Assembly (NCBI RefSeq): GCF_900105905.1
Contig: NZ_FNSV01000005.1
Coordinates: 8,761,501 to 8,825,500 of the forward strand
Source of the DNA: Rhodococcus koreensis
Lineage (GTDB): Bacteria > Actinomycetota > Actinomycetes > Mycobacteriales > Mycobacteriaceae
Direction: 5' to 3'
Length of the DNA: 64,000 bases
The notes below the pieces were generated by a model that saw only the letters and a list, made by a program, of their open reading frames with translations, had not been told where the DNA came from and ran no database searches. The position numbers and the translations under genes were made by a program. Positions 35,461 to 44,357 of this stretch are shown one piece after another. Within the stretch, counting starts at the first letter, position 1; the number at the start of each line of letters is the position of its first letter.

Positions 35461-35770
35461 GTCGGATGCGGGGAGGGTGTCGGCGCATGTTCGAAGAGGG
35501 CGGGCCATCCGCGGCGTAGCCAGGTGAGAGGGCCGCGGTCGAGGTGGCTGCCTTTGATGAGGTGGGAGAGTTGCTGCTGATGATCGGGGACACCCAGTTC
35601 ATGGAGTTTGGCGTAGACGGGGTTCACGGTCAGCCGATGTCGGGTGACATGTGCCCACGCCGAACTTGTGGTCCAGTTCCAGATCGGCCCGTAGGCGATC
35701 GCCCCGTCGGCGCGAACGATGATTCCGTCATCGCGGCCGCCGCGAGTGTAGGGGCAGGCGGATTCGTCGG
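35461..35770 (-). pseudogene. C-terminal remnant of a PAPS-reductase-like protein
   Basis: The minus-strand frame reads GRDDGIIVRADGAIAYGPIW, then NPVYAKLHELGVPDHQQQ and HLDRGPLTWLRRGWPALFE. NPVYxKLxxLGVP followed by a TWLRRGWP segment is the tail of phosphoadenosine-phosphosulfate-reductase-like ATP-pyrophosphatase proteins found on phages and mobile DNA. The N-terminal SGGxDS half is missing. The remaining 230 bases up to the next gene hold another short open stretch (35808-35960, minus) that I do not recognise. The call is from family memory. Confidence 0.4.
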
Positions 35771-36001
35771 CCCGCTCACCTATTGTTCGTCGAGCCCGAG
35801 CAGATTGTGAGCGCGTCGGGCGGGCTCGGTGGTCAACACCTTGTGCAAATCGACGGGCGTGCCGACAGGGGCGGAGTGATCCCAGTGGACGGAGTTGGCG
35901 AGGACCTGCAGTAGAGGTGGATCGGTGGGATACCTCGCCTGCGTCGGGGGCCGTATGCCGGCCGCGCGATGACGAAATGCGAAGCTCCGACTGAGGTGGT
36001 T

Positions 36002-37018
36002 TCAGAGGCTGGCAGTCAGATCGATGATGAGCTTGCCCGGTTGGCCGTTGGGGAACGAGTCCACGAAGGCGGCCGGCAGCTCCTCGAATCCGGGCAATAC
36101 CGATTGCACGGCCTCCAACTGTCCGGAACTGATGAGTTCGCCAAGCGTGGCTTCAACCTCTGCTGCGCGGTCCATGTAGTCGAGCACGACGAATCCTTGG
36201 GTGAGGACACGCTTGGTGAGAAGCTGTCCGAAGTTGTTTGGGCCGGAGGGGCGTTCGGTCAAGTTGTAGCCGTCGATCAGGCCACACAAGGCGATGTGTG
36301 CGTGGTTGTTCAGCCGGGTGATCGATGCCTCGAACATCGGGCCCCCCGAGTTTTCGAAGAGGCGGTCGATGCCGTCCGGTGTTGCCGCCTCGAGCTGGTC
36401 CTTCCAATCAGGGGCCTTGCGGTCGACGACGGCGTCGGCGCCCAGTCGGGCCACCATCGAGCACTTCTCGGCGCCTCCTGCGATGCCGACAACCTGTGCG
36501 CCCGCCTGCTTCGCGAGTTGGACGGCCACGCTTCCGACTGCGCCAGAGGCGCCGGAGATCAAGACGGTGTGCCCTGGTTCCGGCCGCAAGATGTCGCACA
36601 CTCCGGCCCACGCGGTCAGGCCCGTCATCCCGAGGACGCCAAGGTAGTGCTCCAAGGGGACGTCCTCGCGTGATGCGATTCGGTCCCAGTCAGAGCCGGG
36701 CGAGCTGACGATCTGGTGCCGTTGCCAGCCGACGAAGCCACGAACGATGTCGCCCGCGGTGAAATTGCTGTTGCGTGAGGCGGTCACGCGGGCCAGTCCG
36801 AAAGCGCGAACTGGCTCTCCGATTGCGACTGGCGGAAGATAACTCGGTCGGTCGTCGAGCCAGCCCCTGATGGCCGGATCGATCGAGATGAAGAGGGTCT
36901 CGAGTGCGACGTCGCCAGCCTTGAGTTCGGACAGGACGACGTCCTCCACTCGGAAGTCCTCCAAGCTCACGTGCCCGTGGGGGCGCTGCGCCAGGACGAT
37001 CTGTTGTGATGAATTCAC
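36002..37018 (-). CDS. NADP-dependent medium-chain reductase (leukotriene B4 dehydrogenase/curcumin reductase type)
   Basis: The protein has 338 residues. No zinc-binding cysteines are present. FISIDPAIRGWLDD and YLGVLGMTGLTAWAG, then the cofactor motif SGASGAVGSVAVQLAKQAG, are typical of the prostaglandin/leukotriene reductase group, which reduces alpha,beta double bonds of enones with NADPH. FGLARV- and ENSGG- segments agree. It is transcribed away from the deacetylase-like gene with a 234-base gap. The substrate is unknown; reduction of an unsaturated ketone intermediate is plausible. Confidence 0.9.
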   Translation of the reverse strand: MNSSQQIVLAQRPHGHVSLEDFRVEDVVLSELKAGDVALETLFISIDPAIRGWLDDRPSYLPPVAIGEPVRAFGLARVTASRNSNFTAGDIVRGFVGWQRHQIVSSPGSDWDRIASREDVPLEHYLGVLGMTGLTAWAGVCDILRPEPGHTVLISGASGAVGSVAVQLAKQAGAQVVGIAGGAEKCSMVARLGADAVVDRKAPDWKDQLEAATPDGIDRLFENSGGPMFEASITRLNNHAHIALCGLIDGYNLTERPSGPNNFGQLLTKRVLTQGFVVLDYMDRAAEVEATLGELISSGQLEAVQSVLPGFEELPAAFVDSFPNGQPGKLIIDLTASL

Positions 37019-37252
37019 GGTGTGCTACTCCTTCGTCACCAACGACGGTAGAAGTCATGACAAGGCGAAACTTGGCCCTATGCGCACGGGATTCGACGAG
37101 CGCGCACAGCGCGCATCTCAATGCCGAATACGGTGCGCCTGATAAAAGCTGATGCGCGCAAACAGCCAAGACGTGATGTCCATCACTTCATAGGGTCGGT
37201 GGAAATGGGCTTCGTGTCGAGGAGTCCTCCTGGTAGATCCGGAGTCAACGCA

Positions 37253-38221
37253 ATGAATGACACACGCGCCGACCGCCCTCTCGAGATTGCGGTCACGATC
37301 GATGACTTCGTCCTGTGGGACGGCGTTCCCATGCCGGACGACACGACTCCCACCGACATCACGCGGTCTGTGGCGAAAACGCTGAACGACTACGGACTCA
37401 AGGGCACCTACGGCTTCTCTCACACATACCGGCTCGAGAACGAGCCAGAGCAAATCGAGGCCTTCGAGGCGTGGGCCGAAGCGGGCCATCACCTGGGTAA
37501 CCACACTCACCAGCACGCTCCATTGCGCTGGATGCCCGACGCGGCATTCCGACGCGATTTTGAGACGGCCGAGAAGTACATCGGTCATCTGATCGACGCC
37601 GCACCGTCGAAGTACTTCCGGTACCCCATGGACATGTCATCAGGATCCGAACGACGTCGAGGGGAAGTCGAGAACTACCTCGCAGATCTCGGCTACCGCA
37701 CTGCCCCGATCACCAGTTGGTTCAGTGATTTCGCGTTCATCATGCCTTACTTCCGCGCGATGACCCTAGGCGACAAGGACGTGCAGAAGCAGGTACGCGA
37801 CCTGCACGTGTCGACCGCGGTTGACATGCTCTACAAGCACGCGGACACCGCGCACACCCTGTTCGGTGCCGACGCGCCCCTCATCTGGCTCGTACACGGC
37901 ACCACGATCTCTCGTGACACCCTCGCTCCGATCCTGGAGGCATTCCTCGAGCGTGGCGTGGAGTTTGTAACCCTCGATGAGGCGATGAAGCATCCGGTGA
38001 ACTTCGGGAAGCCGCCGTGTAATGAGAGCTTCACCAACCAACTACAGAGATTCGCGCTTGCTGCGGGCTTGCCGAAACCTGAACTCGACTTCGAGCGGCT
38101 TGCCGAGATCCTGAACCTCGCGCCCATTCCCGGCCTCGACACGATGGCGACTTACGAAGAGCGCATGTTCAAGCCGTTGGCAAAGCGGGTGGGAGCTGAA
38201 TACGACTGGGATTGGTCCTGA
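37253..38221 (+). CDS. polysaccharide-deacetylase-like (NodB fold) hydrolase
   Basis: The protein has 322 residues. The NodB motif 1 is TIDDF with D17 and D18, and motif 2 is NHTHQH (H84, H88), so the metal site D-H-H is intact. RYPMDMSSGSERR corresponds to motif 3 and WLVHGTT to the late His motif. There is no signal peptide, so it acts in the cytoplasm. Its neighbours (FadD, SDR, MaoC, MDR reductase) act on lipids or ketones, so a small amide or ester substrate is more likely than a polysaccharide. The start at 37253 has CGGAG before it; an ATG at 37121 is less likely. Confidence 0.85.
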   Translation: MNDTRADRPLEIAVTIDDFVLWDGVPMPDDTTPTDITRSVAKTLNDYGLKGTYGFSHTYRLENEPEQIEAFEAWAEAGHHLGNHTHQHAPLRWMPDAAFRRDFETAEKYIGHLIDAAPSKYFRYPMDMSSGSERRRGEVENYLADLGYRTAPITSWFSDFAFIMPYFRAMTLGDKDVQKQVRDLHVSTAVDMLYKHADTAHTLFGADAPLIWLVHGTTISRDTLAPILEAFLERGVEFVTLDEAMKHPVNFGKPPCNESFTNQLQRFALAAGLPKPELDFERLAEILNLAPIPGLDTMATYEERMFKPLAKRVGAEYDWDWS

Positions 38222-38273
38222 GTCGGCAATCCACATTCACAACGTCACACCGTCATCATCTGAAAGCAGGATC

Positions 38274-39794
38274 ATGCTCAACCTGGCCACCATGCTTGCC
38301 GACACTGCTCGACGCACTCCCAGCAGAACCGCTGTCATCGAAGGTGACCGAACCCTCACCTTCGGTGAAATCGATGCGGCTGCGAACAGTGTTGCCCAAT
38401 ATCTTCTCTCCCTGGGGTTGCGCTCAGGCGACCGCGTTGCCCTGACGATCGCGAATGTTGTCGAGTTTCCGATTGTCTACTTCGGCATCCTCAAGGCCGG
38501 TGGAGCCGTCGTGCCGCTCAACACGATGCTCAAGCGGGAGGAGGTTGCCTACCACCTCCGTGACTCGGGCGCGACGGCATACTTCTGTACCGTGCCGGGG
38601 CTCGACGACGAGGCGTGGCGCGGATTCCAGGACGTCGAATCCTGCGAGCAACTGGTCACCCTTGGCCCCGCTTTGCTCGATGAGCCAGGCGTGGGAACAA
38701 CCTTGGCTGAGGCATTGGCCGAACACCCCGCGGAAGACGTCCTGCAGGTGACCGAGGCAACGGACACAGCGGTGGTCCTGTACACGAGCGGGACGACCGG
38801 CAAGCCGAAGGGGGCGGAGCTCTCCCACGCCAACATGGTCCTCAACGCCATCGGGCATAACCAACTGCTCGACGCCCGCGCCGACGACGTACACCTGGTC
38901 ACTCTTCCGCTCTTCCACTCCTTCGCACAGACCGTACAGCTGAACGCCGGCTTCGCAATGGGTGCCACCCTGGTCCTGCTGCCACGATTCGACGCAGCCG
39001 AGGCCCTGGCGTTGATCACGCAGCACCGGGTGACAGTCTTCGCCGGTGTCCCGACGATGTACTGGGCTCTGCTCAATAGGGCCGCTGACGGAATAGACGT
39101 TGACCTCGCCGGTCTCCTGCGAATCGCGCTGTCCGGCGCAGCTGCCATGCCCGTCGATGTGCTGGAGCGGTTCCGGGATGTCTTCGGTGTCGGGATCCGG
39201 GAAGGCTACGGACTCTCCGAAACCAGTCCCACCGTCACGTTCAACCCGCTCGACCAACCAAACCGGTCGGGATCGATCGGCAAACCGATCTGGGGGGTAG
39301 AGGTGAAGCTCATCGACGATCACTGGAACGAGGTCCCCGCCGGGGAGCCAGGAGAACTCGCCGTACGTGGATACAACGTGATGAAGGGATACCTGGGGCG
39401 GCCCGAGGCGACAAAGGAAGTGATCCGCGAGGGCTGGTTCCGCACGGGCGATATCGCAACGCGAGACGAGGACGGCTACTACTTCATCGTCGATCGCGCC
39501 AAGGACTTGATCGTGCGGGGAGGCTTCAACATCTACCCGCGCGAGCTCGAGGAGGTGCTCACCGGCCATCCAGAGGTCAGCCTCGTGGCCGTCGTCGGAC
39601 TCCCCGACGAGCGAATCGGTGAGGAAGTGAAAGCCTTCGTCGTCCGCGAGCCCGGATCGGAGTTGAAGGAGGAAGACCTGATCGGCTGGTCACGGGAACG
39701 GTTGGCGGCTTACAAGTACCCGCGCCTGGTGGAGTTCAGGGACACCTTGCCAATGAACGCGACAGGAAAGCTCCTCAAGCGGGCTCTGCGATGA
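38274..39794 (+). CDS. acyl-CoA synthetase (AMP-forming, 500-residue type)
   Basis: The protein has 506 residues. The P-loop is VLYTSGTTGKPKG, A5 is EGYGLSETSP, the ribose Asp is in GWFRTGDIA, the hinge is DRAKDLIVRGGFNIYP and the catalytic Lys is in NATGKLLKR. It activates an unknown carboxylic acid. It follows the deacetylase-like gene by 52 bases in the same direction, with CAGGATC before the start, and the two are probably one transcript: one may release a free acid that the other activates (inference). Confidence 0.9.
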   Translation: MLNLATMLADTARRTPSRTAVIEGDRTLTFGEIDAAANSVAQYLLSLGLRSGDRVALTIANVVEFPIVYFGILKAGGAVVPLNTMLKREEVAYHLRDSGATAYFCTVPGLDDEAWRGFQDVESCEQLVTLGPALLDEPGVGTTLAEALAEHPAEDVLQVTEATDTAVVLYTSGTTGKPKGAELSHANMVLNAIGHNQLLDARADDVHLVTLPLFHSFAQTVQLNAGFAMGATLVLLPRFDAAEALALITQHRVTVFAGVPTMYWALLNRAADGIDVDLAGLLRIALSGAAAMPVDVLERFRDVFGVGIREGYGLSETSPTVTFNPLDQPNRSGSIGKPIWGVEVKLIDDHWNEVPAGEPGELAVRGYNVMKGYLGRPEATKEVIREGWFRTGDIATRDEDGYYFIVDRAKDLIVRGGFNIYPRELEEVLTGHPEVSLVAVVGLPDERIGEEVKAFVVREPGSELKEEDLIGWSRERLAAYKYPRLVEFRDTLPMNATGKLLKRALR

Positions 39795-39880
39795 TCACGC
39801 CGTTGGCGTGGGCGCCGGCGCACGCTAGCGTCGACGGTGGCGTGAGTCGCAGTTTCGGCATACCGGTGTGAGAAGGTGTT

Positions 39881-40834
39881 GTGACCTTGTATTCCGTCGA
39901 TACGTTGCGCAGCAACGAGCACGACCAGCGCGAGCGCGGTGATTGGTGGCGCGATCAGGTCTCGTCGATCCACTGTCCGATGGCCTTCTCCCTTGCGGAC
40001 AGCTACCAGGGAACCCTTCAGCATCAATATTCGGACACGTACCAGCTAGTTCGTTGGTGGGGCGAAGCGGAGGTCCTCTCCCGCACGGCAGCCGACATCC
40101 GCAGACATCCACATGGCGCCTACGAACTGCTCCTACCGGTCCGGGGTGAAGTGATCCTCGAGCAGGATCGTCGTGAAGCCACGATCACACCGGCGGTCAT
40201 GGCTCTCACGTCGCTGGACACCGCGACTGTTCTGCGCCATGGTGACGGCTTCTCCTCCGTTGCATTCGTGATTCCCCGTGACCGGATCGAGGCGCGGGTG
40301 CCGACATTGCCGCACGCCGGCACCGTCCTCGATGCGACATCCGGACTGGGGCGCATCGTTGTCGACGTGGTCAGTAGTCTGCGCAGGGAGCGGCACGAGC
40401 TCACCGGTAGTCAATTCGACGCGATCGCCGACCGAATCGTCGATCTCGTGGCGCTCGCCTACAACGCAGACACGGCCGCCCCCTCCGTCGATGTTCAGGA
40501 AGGGTTGGTCACCGCGATCCGACGCTTTGTTCGAGAGAATGCGCACGACCCGAACCTCACAGGTGCCGTGGTCGCGACGCGTCTCGGCTGGTCGCTCCGG
40601 CACGTTCAGGCCCAGTTGCAGCGGATTGGGACAACGCCGTCGGACCTCATCCGAGAGGAGCGTCTGGCGTTGGCCCGGTTGCGTCTTCAGGACCGTGGCT
40701 GGAGCCACCAGAGCGTGACTCAGGTGGCATACTCGTCAGGATTCGGCGACCTCAGCACCTTCAGTAATGCGTACCGGCGGGCCTTCGGTGAGCGCCCGTC
40801 CGACACACGTTCTGCGGCAGCCGAAAACGACTGA
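39881..40834 (+). CDS. AraC-family regulator with cupin-like sensor domain
   Basis: The protein has 317 residues. The N-terminal half is of the AraC-binding-domain-like type (IRRHPHGAYELLLPVRGEVI). The C-terminal half carries two helix-turn-helix units: LTGAVVATRLGWSLRHVQAQ and VTQVAYSSGFGDLSTFSNAY, ending with FGERPSD. The GTG start follows GAAGG. It lies between the deacetylase/FadD pair and the SDR gene and probably activates one or both on binding a pathway intermediate. Confidence 0.88.
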   Translation: MTLYSVDTLRSNEHDQRERGDWWRDQVSSIHCPMAFSLADSYQGTLQHQYSDTYQLVRWWGEAEVLSRTAADIRRHPHGAYELLLPVRGEVILEQDRREATITPAVMALTSLDTATVLRHGDGFSSVAFVIPRDRIEARVPTLPHAGTVLDATSGLGRIVVDVVSSLRRERHELTGSQFDAIADRIVDLVALAYNADTAAPSVDVQEGLVTAIRRFVRENAHDPNLTGAVVATRLGWSLRHVQAQLQRIGTTPSDLIREERLALARLRLQDRGWSHQSVTQVAYSSGFGDLSTFSNAYRRAFGERPSDTRSAAAEND

Positions 40835-40964
40835 ATCAGCAGACCCGCGGGCCCGCTCGACGACCAGGCTTGCCCGCGGCTCCGCTCATGTCTACTGCGC
40901 GCGACGCAAGCGAAGTGCGCTGACCTCCAAGAGATAACGTCAATGCGGTCCTAGCGTAGATAAT

Positions 40965-41801
40965 ATGAATAGTGCAACCACCTCCGAAGTGCGACCGGCA
41001 CCCGACACCCTCTTCTCTGTCGCCGGGAGGACCGCCGTCGTAACCGGTGGCTCACGAGGGATCGGCGCCATGATCGCCCGCGGCCTGGTACAGGGCGGTG
41101 CCCACGTTGTCATCACCAGCCGAAAGGAAGAACAGTGCCGCGCGACGGCCGAAGCCATCAATGCCGGGGCAGACGCTGCGGGAACGACAGGACGCTGCAC
41201 CCCCGTCGCCAGTGACCTGTCGTCGGCCGAAGGGGTGACCGGTCTGGTCGACTGGCTGGGCGAGCACCTGACAAGCATCGACATCCTGGTGAACAATGCC
41301 GGGGCCACCTGGGGTGCGCCACTTGAAGAGTTTCCCCTCATCGGTTGGACGAAGGTGCTCAACACCAACCTTGTCGCTCCGTTCTACCTCATCACGGGAA
41401 CGCTTCCGCTTCTGCGCAATGCGGCACGCCCCGACCGGCCCGCTCATGTCATCAACATCGGCAGCGTGGATGCCTTGACTACACCTAGCTGGGAGAACTA
41501 CTCCTACAGTGCGAGCAAAGCCGGTCTGCACATGGTCACCCGCCATTTAGCCAAGCAACTGGCATCCGACAGTATTACCGTCAACGCGATCGCCCCCGGG
41601 CCTGTCTTGACGGACATGCTCGGACACGTCGCGGCGGATCCAGAGGTCGAGGCAGAGCTCGTCGGGCGCGTCCCACTGGGCCGCTACGGACAAACCGACG
41701 ACCTGATCGGCACGGTCCGGTTCTTGGCCTCCCGTGCCGGCTCTTATCTGACCGGCACCATCATTCCGCTCGACGGCGGGATCTCCGGCTGCGCCGGCTG
41801 A
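40965..41801 (+). CDS. SDR family oxidoreductase (RhlG-like)
   Basis: The protein has 278 residues. The cofactor motif TGGSRGIG, then SRKEEQC suggesting NADP(H), NNAGATWG, S in NIGSVDA, and YSYSASKAG with the YxxxK. The long N-terminal lead and GATWGxPLEEFP segment resemble the RhlG/3-oxoacyl reductase subgroup. It is 55 bases upstream of the broken thiolase gene and probably belonged to its operon. Confidence 0.87.
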   Translation: MNSATTSEVRPAPDTLFSVAGRTAVVTGGSRGIGAMIARGLVQGGAHVVITSRKEEQCRATAEAINAGADAAGTTGRCTPVASDLSSAEGVTGLVDWLGEHLTSIDILVNNAGATWGAPLEEFPLIGWTKVLNTNLVAPFYLITGTLPLLRNAARPDRPAHVINIGSVDALTTPSWENYSYSASKAGLHMVTRHLAKQLASDSITVNAIAPGPVLTDMLGHVAADPEVEAELVGRVPLGRYGQTDDLIGTVRFLASRAGSYLTGTIIPLDGGISGCAG

Positions 41802-41855
41802 ACCTTCGCCTCCATCTTCTTCCACGTACAGCAATCACCGATTGAAGGAACAACC

Positions 41856-42259
41856 ATGCCTGAAGTTGTCATCGTCGCCACCGCACGTTCGCCGATCGGT
41901 AGAGCGATCGAGGACTCATTGAAGGACATTCGGCCCGATGACCTCCCCGTCCAGATGGTCACGGCCGCGTTGGCGAAAGTACCTGCACTCCATCCAAGCG
42001 ACATCGACGACCTCATGCTCGGTGTCGGCGAACAGCGACTGAACGTCAGCGGTGGGCCATCGCCATGGGCCACCCGTTCGGCATGACCGGTGCGCGGACC
42101 ACCAGCACCCTCATCAACTTACTGCAGACGCACGACAAGCAGTTCGGCCTCGAAACCATGTGCGTAGGCGGAGGACAGGGCATGGCACTGATCCTCGAAT
42201 GCTCACCTGACCCGAAGTCACATCGATCCAATCCTCGAGAGGTACCCCCAATCTCGTGA
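41856..42259 (+). pseudogene. acetyl-CoA acetyltransferase with the active-site core deleted
   Basis: The first 60 codons are a normal thiolase start (VVIVATARSPIGRA, IDDLMLGVGEQ). They join directly to NVSGG, the start of the C-terminal segment, and after a one-base loss (at GGTGGG-CC, near 42055) the frame continues as AMGHPFGMTGARTTSTLINL and MCVGGGQGMALILE. In an intact thiolase about 260 residues with the nucleophilic Cys and the NEAF motif lie between. The His and second Cys survive but no active enzyme can form. Both neighbouring genes are intact. Confidence 0.88.
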
Positions 42260-43029
42260 ACACATCACCCCATCCCGAACACCGCCGCACCGCAATCGTC
42301 ACCGGTGCTGCACGGGGAATCGGCGCCGCCGTCGCGCAGCGGCTCGCAGCAGACGGCCACGCTGTCGCCGTCCTCGACCTCGAGGAGGCCGCCGCCCAGT
42401 ACGTGGTCGACACGATCACCCAGGCCGGAGGAACCGCACTTGCTGTCGGCGCAGACGTCTCCAACGGAACTGGTGTCGAGAAGGCAGTGGATAAGATCAC
42501 AACGGAACTCGGAGCGCCGGTCGTTCTGATCAACAACGCCGGCGTCACCCGCGACAATCTTCTGTTCAAAATGTCGGCCACCGACTGGGATACCGTCATG
42601 AACGTCCACTTGCGTGGCTCGTTCCTGATGACGAGAGAGGTTCAGGGACACATGACTCAGGCCGGTTTTGGGCGAATCATCAACCTCTCGAGCGTGTCGG
42701 CGCTCGGAAACCGCGGTCAAGCGAACTACGCCGCAGCCAAAGCCGGGCTGCAAGGTTTCACCAAAACTCTAGCCCTCGAACTCGGCAAATTCGGCGTCAC
42801 CGCCAACGCCGTTGCTCCCGGTTTCATCGAGACCGAGATGACAGCCGCGACGGCAGCACGAATGGGAATGAAGTTCGACGATCTCAAGAAGAGGGTGGCC
42901 GCCGACATCCCCGTCGCCCGAGTCGGGGTCCCCGACGACATCGCACACGCGATCTCATTCCTTGCGAGTGAGGGAGCCGGATTCGTCTCCGGGCAGGTTC
43001 TCTACATCGCCGGAGGGCCCAAGGTATGA
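42256..43029 (+). CDS. 3-oxoacyl reductase (FabG-like SDR)
   Basis: The protein has 257 residues. TGAARGIG, NNAGVTRDNLLFKM, NLSSVSALGNRGQ and YAAAKAG give a complete FabG-type active site, and GFIETEMT plus the GQVLYIAGG end are typical. It reduces 3-oxoacyl or oxidises 3-hydroxyacyl thioesters. The GTG start lies within the end of the broken thiolase frame, and the stop overlaps the MaoC gene by four bases, so the two work in succession as dehydrogenase and R-hydratase. Confidence 0.9.
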   Translation: MNTSPHPEHRRTAIVTGAARGIGAAVAQRLAADGHAVAVLDLEEAAAQYVVDTITQAGGTALAVGADVSNGTGVEKAVDKITTELGAPVVLINNAGVTRDNLLFKMSATDWDTVMNVHLRGSFLMTREVQGHMTQAGFGRIINLSSVSALGNRGQANYAAAKAGLQGFTKTLALELGKFGVTANAVAPGFIETEMTAATAARMGMKFDDLKKRVAADIPVARVGVPDDIAHAISFLASEGAGFVSGQVLYIAGGPKV

Positions 43030-43481
43030 AAACACTCAACGGAATCGACGGACTGCACGCGGTGGCGAACACCCGGATCGGCTACTCGTCATGGCACACC
43101 CTCACCCAGGAGAAAATCGACGCGTTCGCTGACGCGACAGGTGACCACCAGTGGATTCACGTCGATCCCTCACGGGCTGCTGACGGACCGTTCGGCGCCA
43201 CCATCGCCCACGGACATCTGCTGACCTCGATGATCCCGATGCTTGTATGGGAGGTCTACGCCGTCGACGGCGTCCGAATGGGAATCAACTACGGGTCGAA
43301 CAAGGTTCGATTCCCAGCACCCGTCCCCGTCGGCTCGCGGATTCGGGCCGCGGTTGACATAGTAAACGTTGAAACCGTCCCCTCGGGCGTCCAGGTTGTC
43401 ACGGCCGTCACGATCGAACGCGAGAATGCCGACAAGCCGGTTTGTATTGCAGAGATTGTCAGCATCTACGTTCCGAATTAA
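43026..43481 (+). CDS. MaoC family (R)-enoyl-CoA hydratase
   Basis: The protein has 151 residues. The hydratase motif is FADATGDHQWIHVDPSRA (catalytic Asp and His), followed by TIAHGHLLTSMIPML and YGSNKVRFPAPVPVGS. This is the single-domain MaoC pattern of (R)-specific hydratases. It is translationally coupled to the FabG-like gene. The expected product is an (R)-3-hydroxyacyl-CoA. Confidence 0.9.
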   Translation: MKTLNGIDGLHAVANTRIGYSSWHTLTQEKIDAFADATGDHQWIHVDPSRAADGPFGATIAHGHLLTSMIPMLVWEVYAVDGVRMGINYGSNKVRFPAPVPVGSRIRAAVDIVNVETVPSGVQVVTAVTIERENADKPVCIAEIVSIYVPN

Positions 43482-43607
43482 CCTCGCAGACTTGCGAAAT
43501 CCCCACCGGAGAGATTGCACGCTGACAAATGATCGACGGGGGGCCACACCCGCATGGGGTGACATCTGACCTGTGAAAATCAGTCTTCACGCTGAAAGGA
43601 TGCTGCA

Positions 43608-44288
43608 ATGCCGAAGCCGTTCCCCGAGGGTTCCACCGCCCGCAAGCGCGAAGCTCCGCTGAATCAGATCGCCGCGACCACCGTGGTGCTGCCGTCGCTC
43701 GGTGAGAACGTCACCGAGGCGACCATCACCCGCTGGCTCACATCGCGAGGTGACCGCATCGAAGAGGGGGAACCGGTGCTCGAGGTGTCCACCGACAAGG
43801 TCGACACCGAGGTCCCGTTGCCGACGGCCGGGATTCTCGTCGACATCCTCGCTTCAGAGGACACTGTCGTCGAGGTCGGTGGCCCGCTGGCGATGATCGG
43901 AGCGAACGCCGCGGGGGTGACTCTGCCGGAACCTGCGCCCATCGTCGAACCGGTCACGGTGTCCGGCGCGGACCGCGTCGAGAAGCTGCCGCGGATCCGT
44001 CGCACCATCGCCCGGAGAATGGTCGAATCCCTCCACACCTCGGCGCAATTGACGACAGTCGTCGAGATCGATGTCACCGGGATCGCCCGCGTGCGGGACC
44101 GGGAGAAGGCGGTGCTCCACGCACGCACAGGTATGAAGCTGTCGTTCCCGCCGTTCTTCGTGGCCGACGCGGTCGAAGCGCTCGGCGACCATCCGGTGAT
44201 CAACCTCACCACGGTGCGGCAACGGCTGGAAACGGGCTTTGGCCTGCAGCTCTGCATCAAGCACAGGTTGAACTCGAACCAAACCTGA
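43608..44288 (+). pseudogene. truncated dihydrolipoamide acyltransferase (E2)
   Basis: The frame encodes 226 residues: an N-terminal lipoyl domain (LPSLGENVTEATITRWL, with the lipoyl Lys K64 in STDKVDTEVP) and the beginning of the catalytic domain (RIRRTIARRMVESLHTSAQL, FFVADAVEAL, HPVIN). Full E2 proteins have a peripheral-subunit-binding domain and a 230-residue catalytic domain ending with DHRxxDG; here the chain breaks off after HPVIN and ends in unrelated residues. The linker is also short, without the subunit-binding domain. No E1 or E3 gene is near. It may still be expressed as a lipoyl protein, but it cannot form a working E2 core. Confidence 0.8.
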
Positions 44289-44357
44289 CGATCTCCGTTT
44301 GTCTCAATCGATCTGGGCCAACGCGCGAGCGAGACGGACCAGTTGTTGCCGCTGCTG

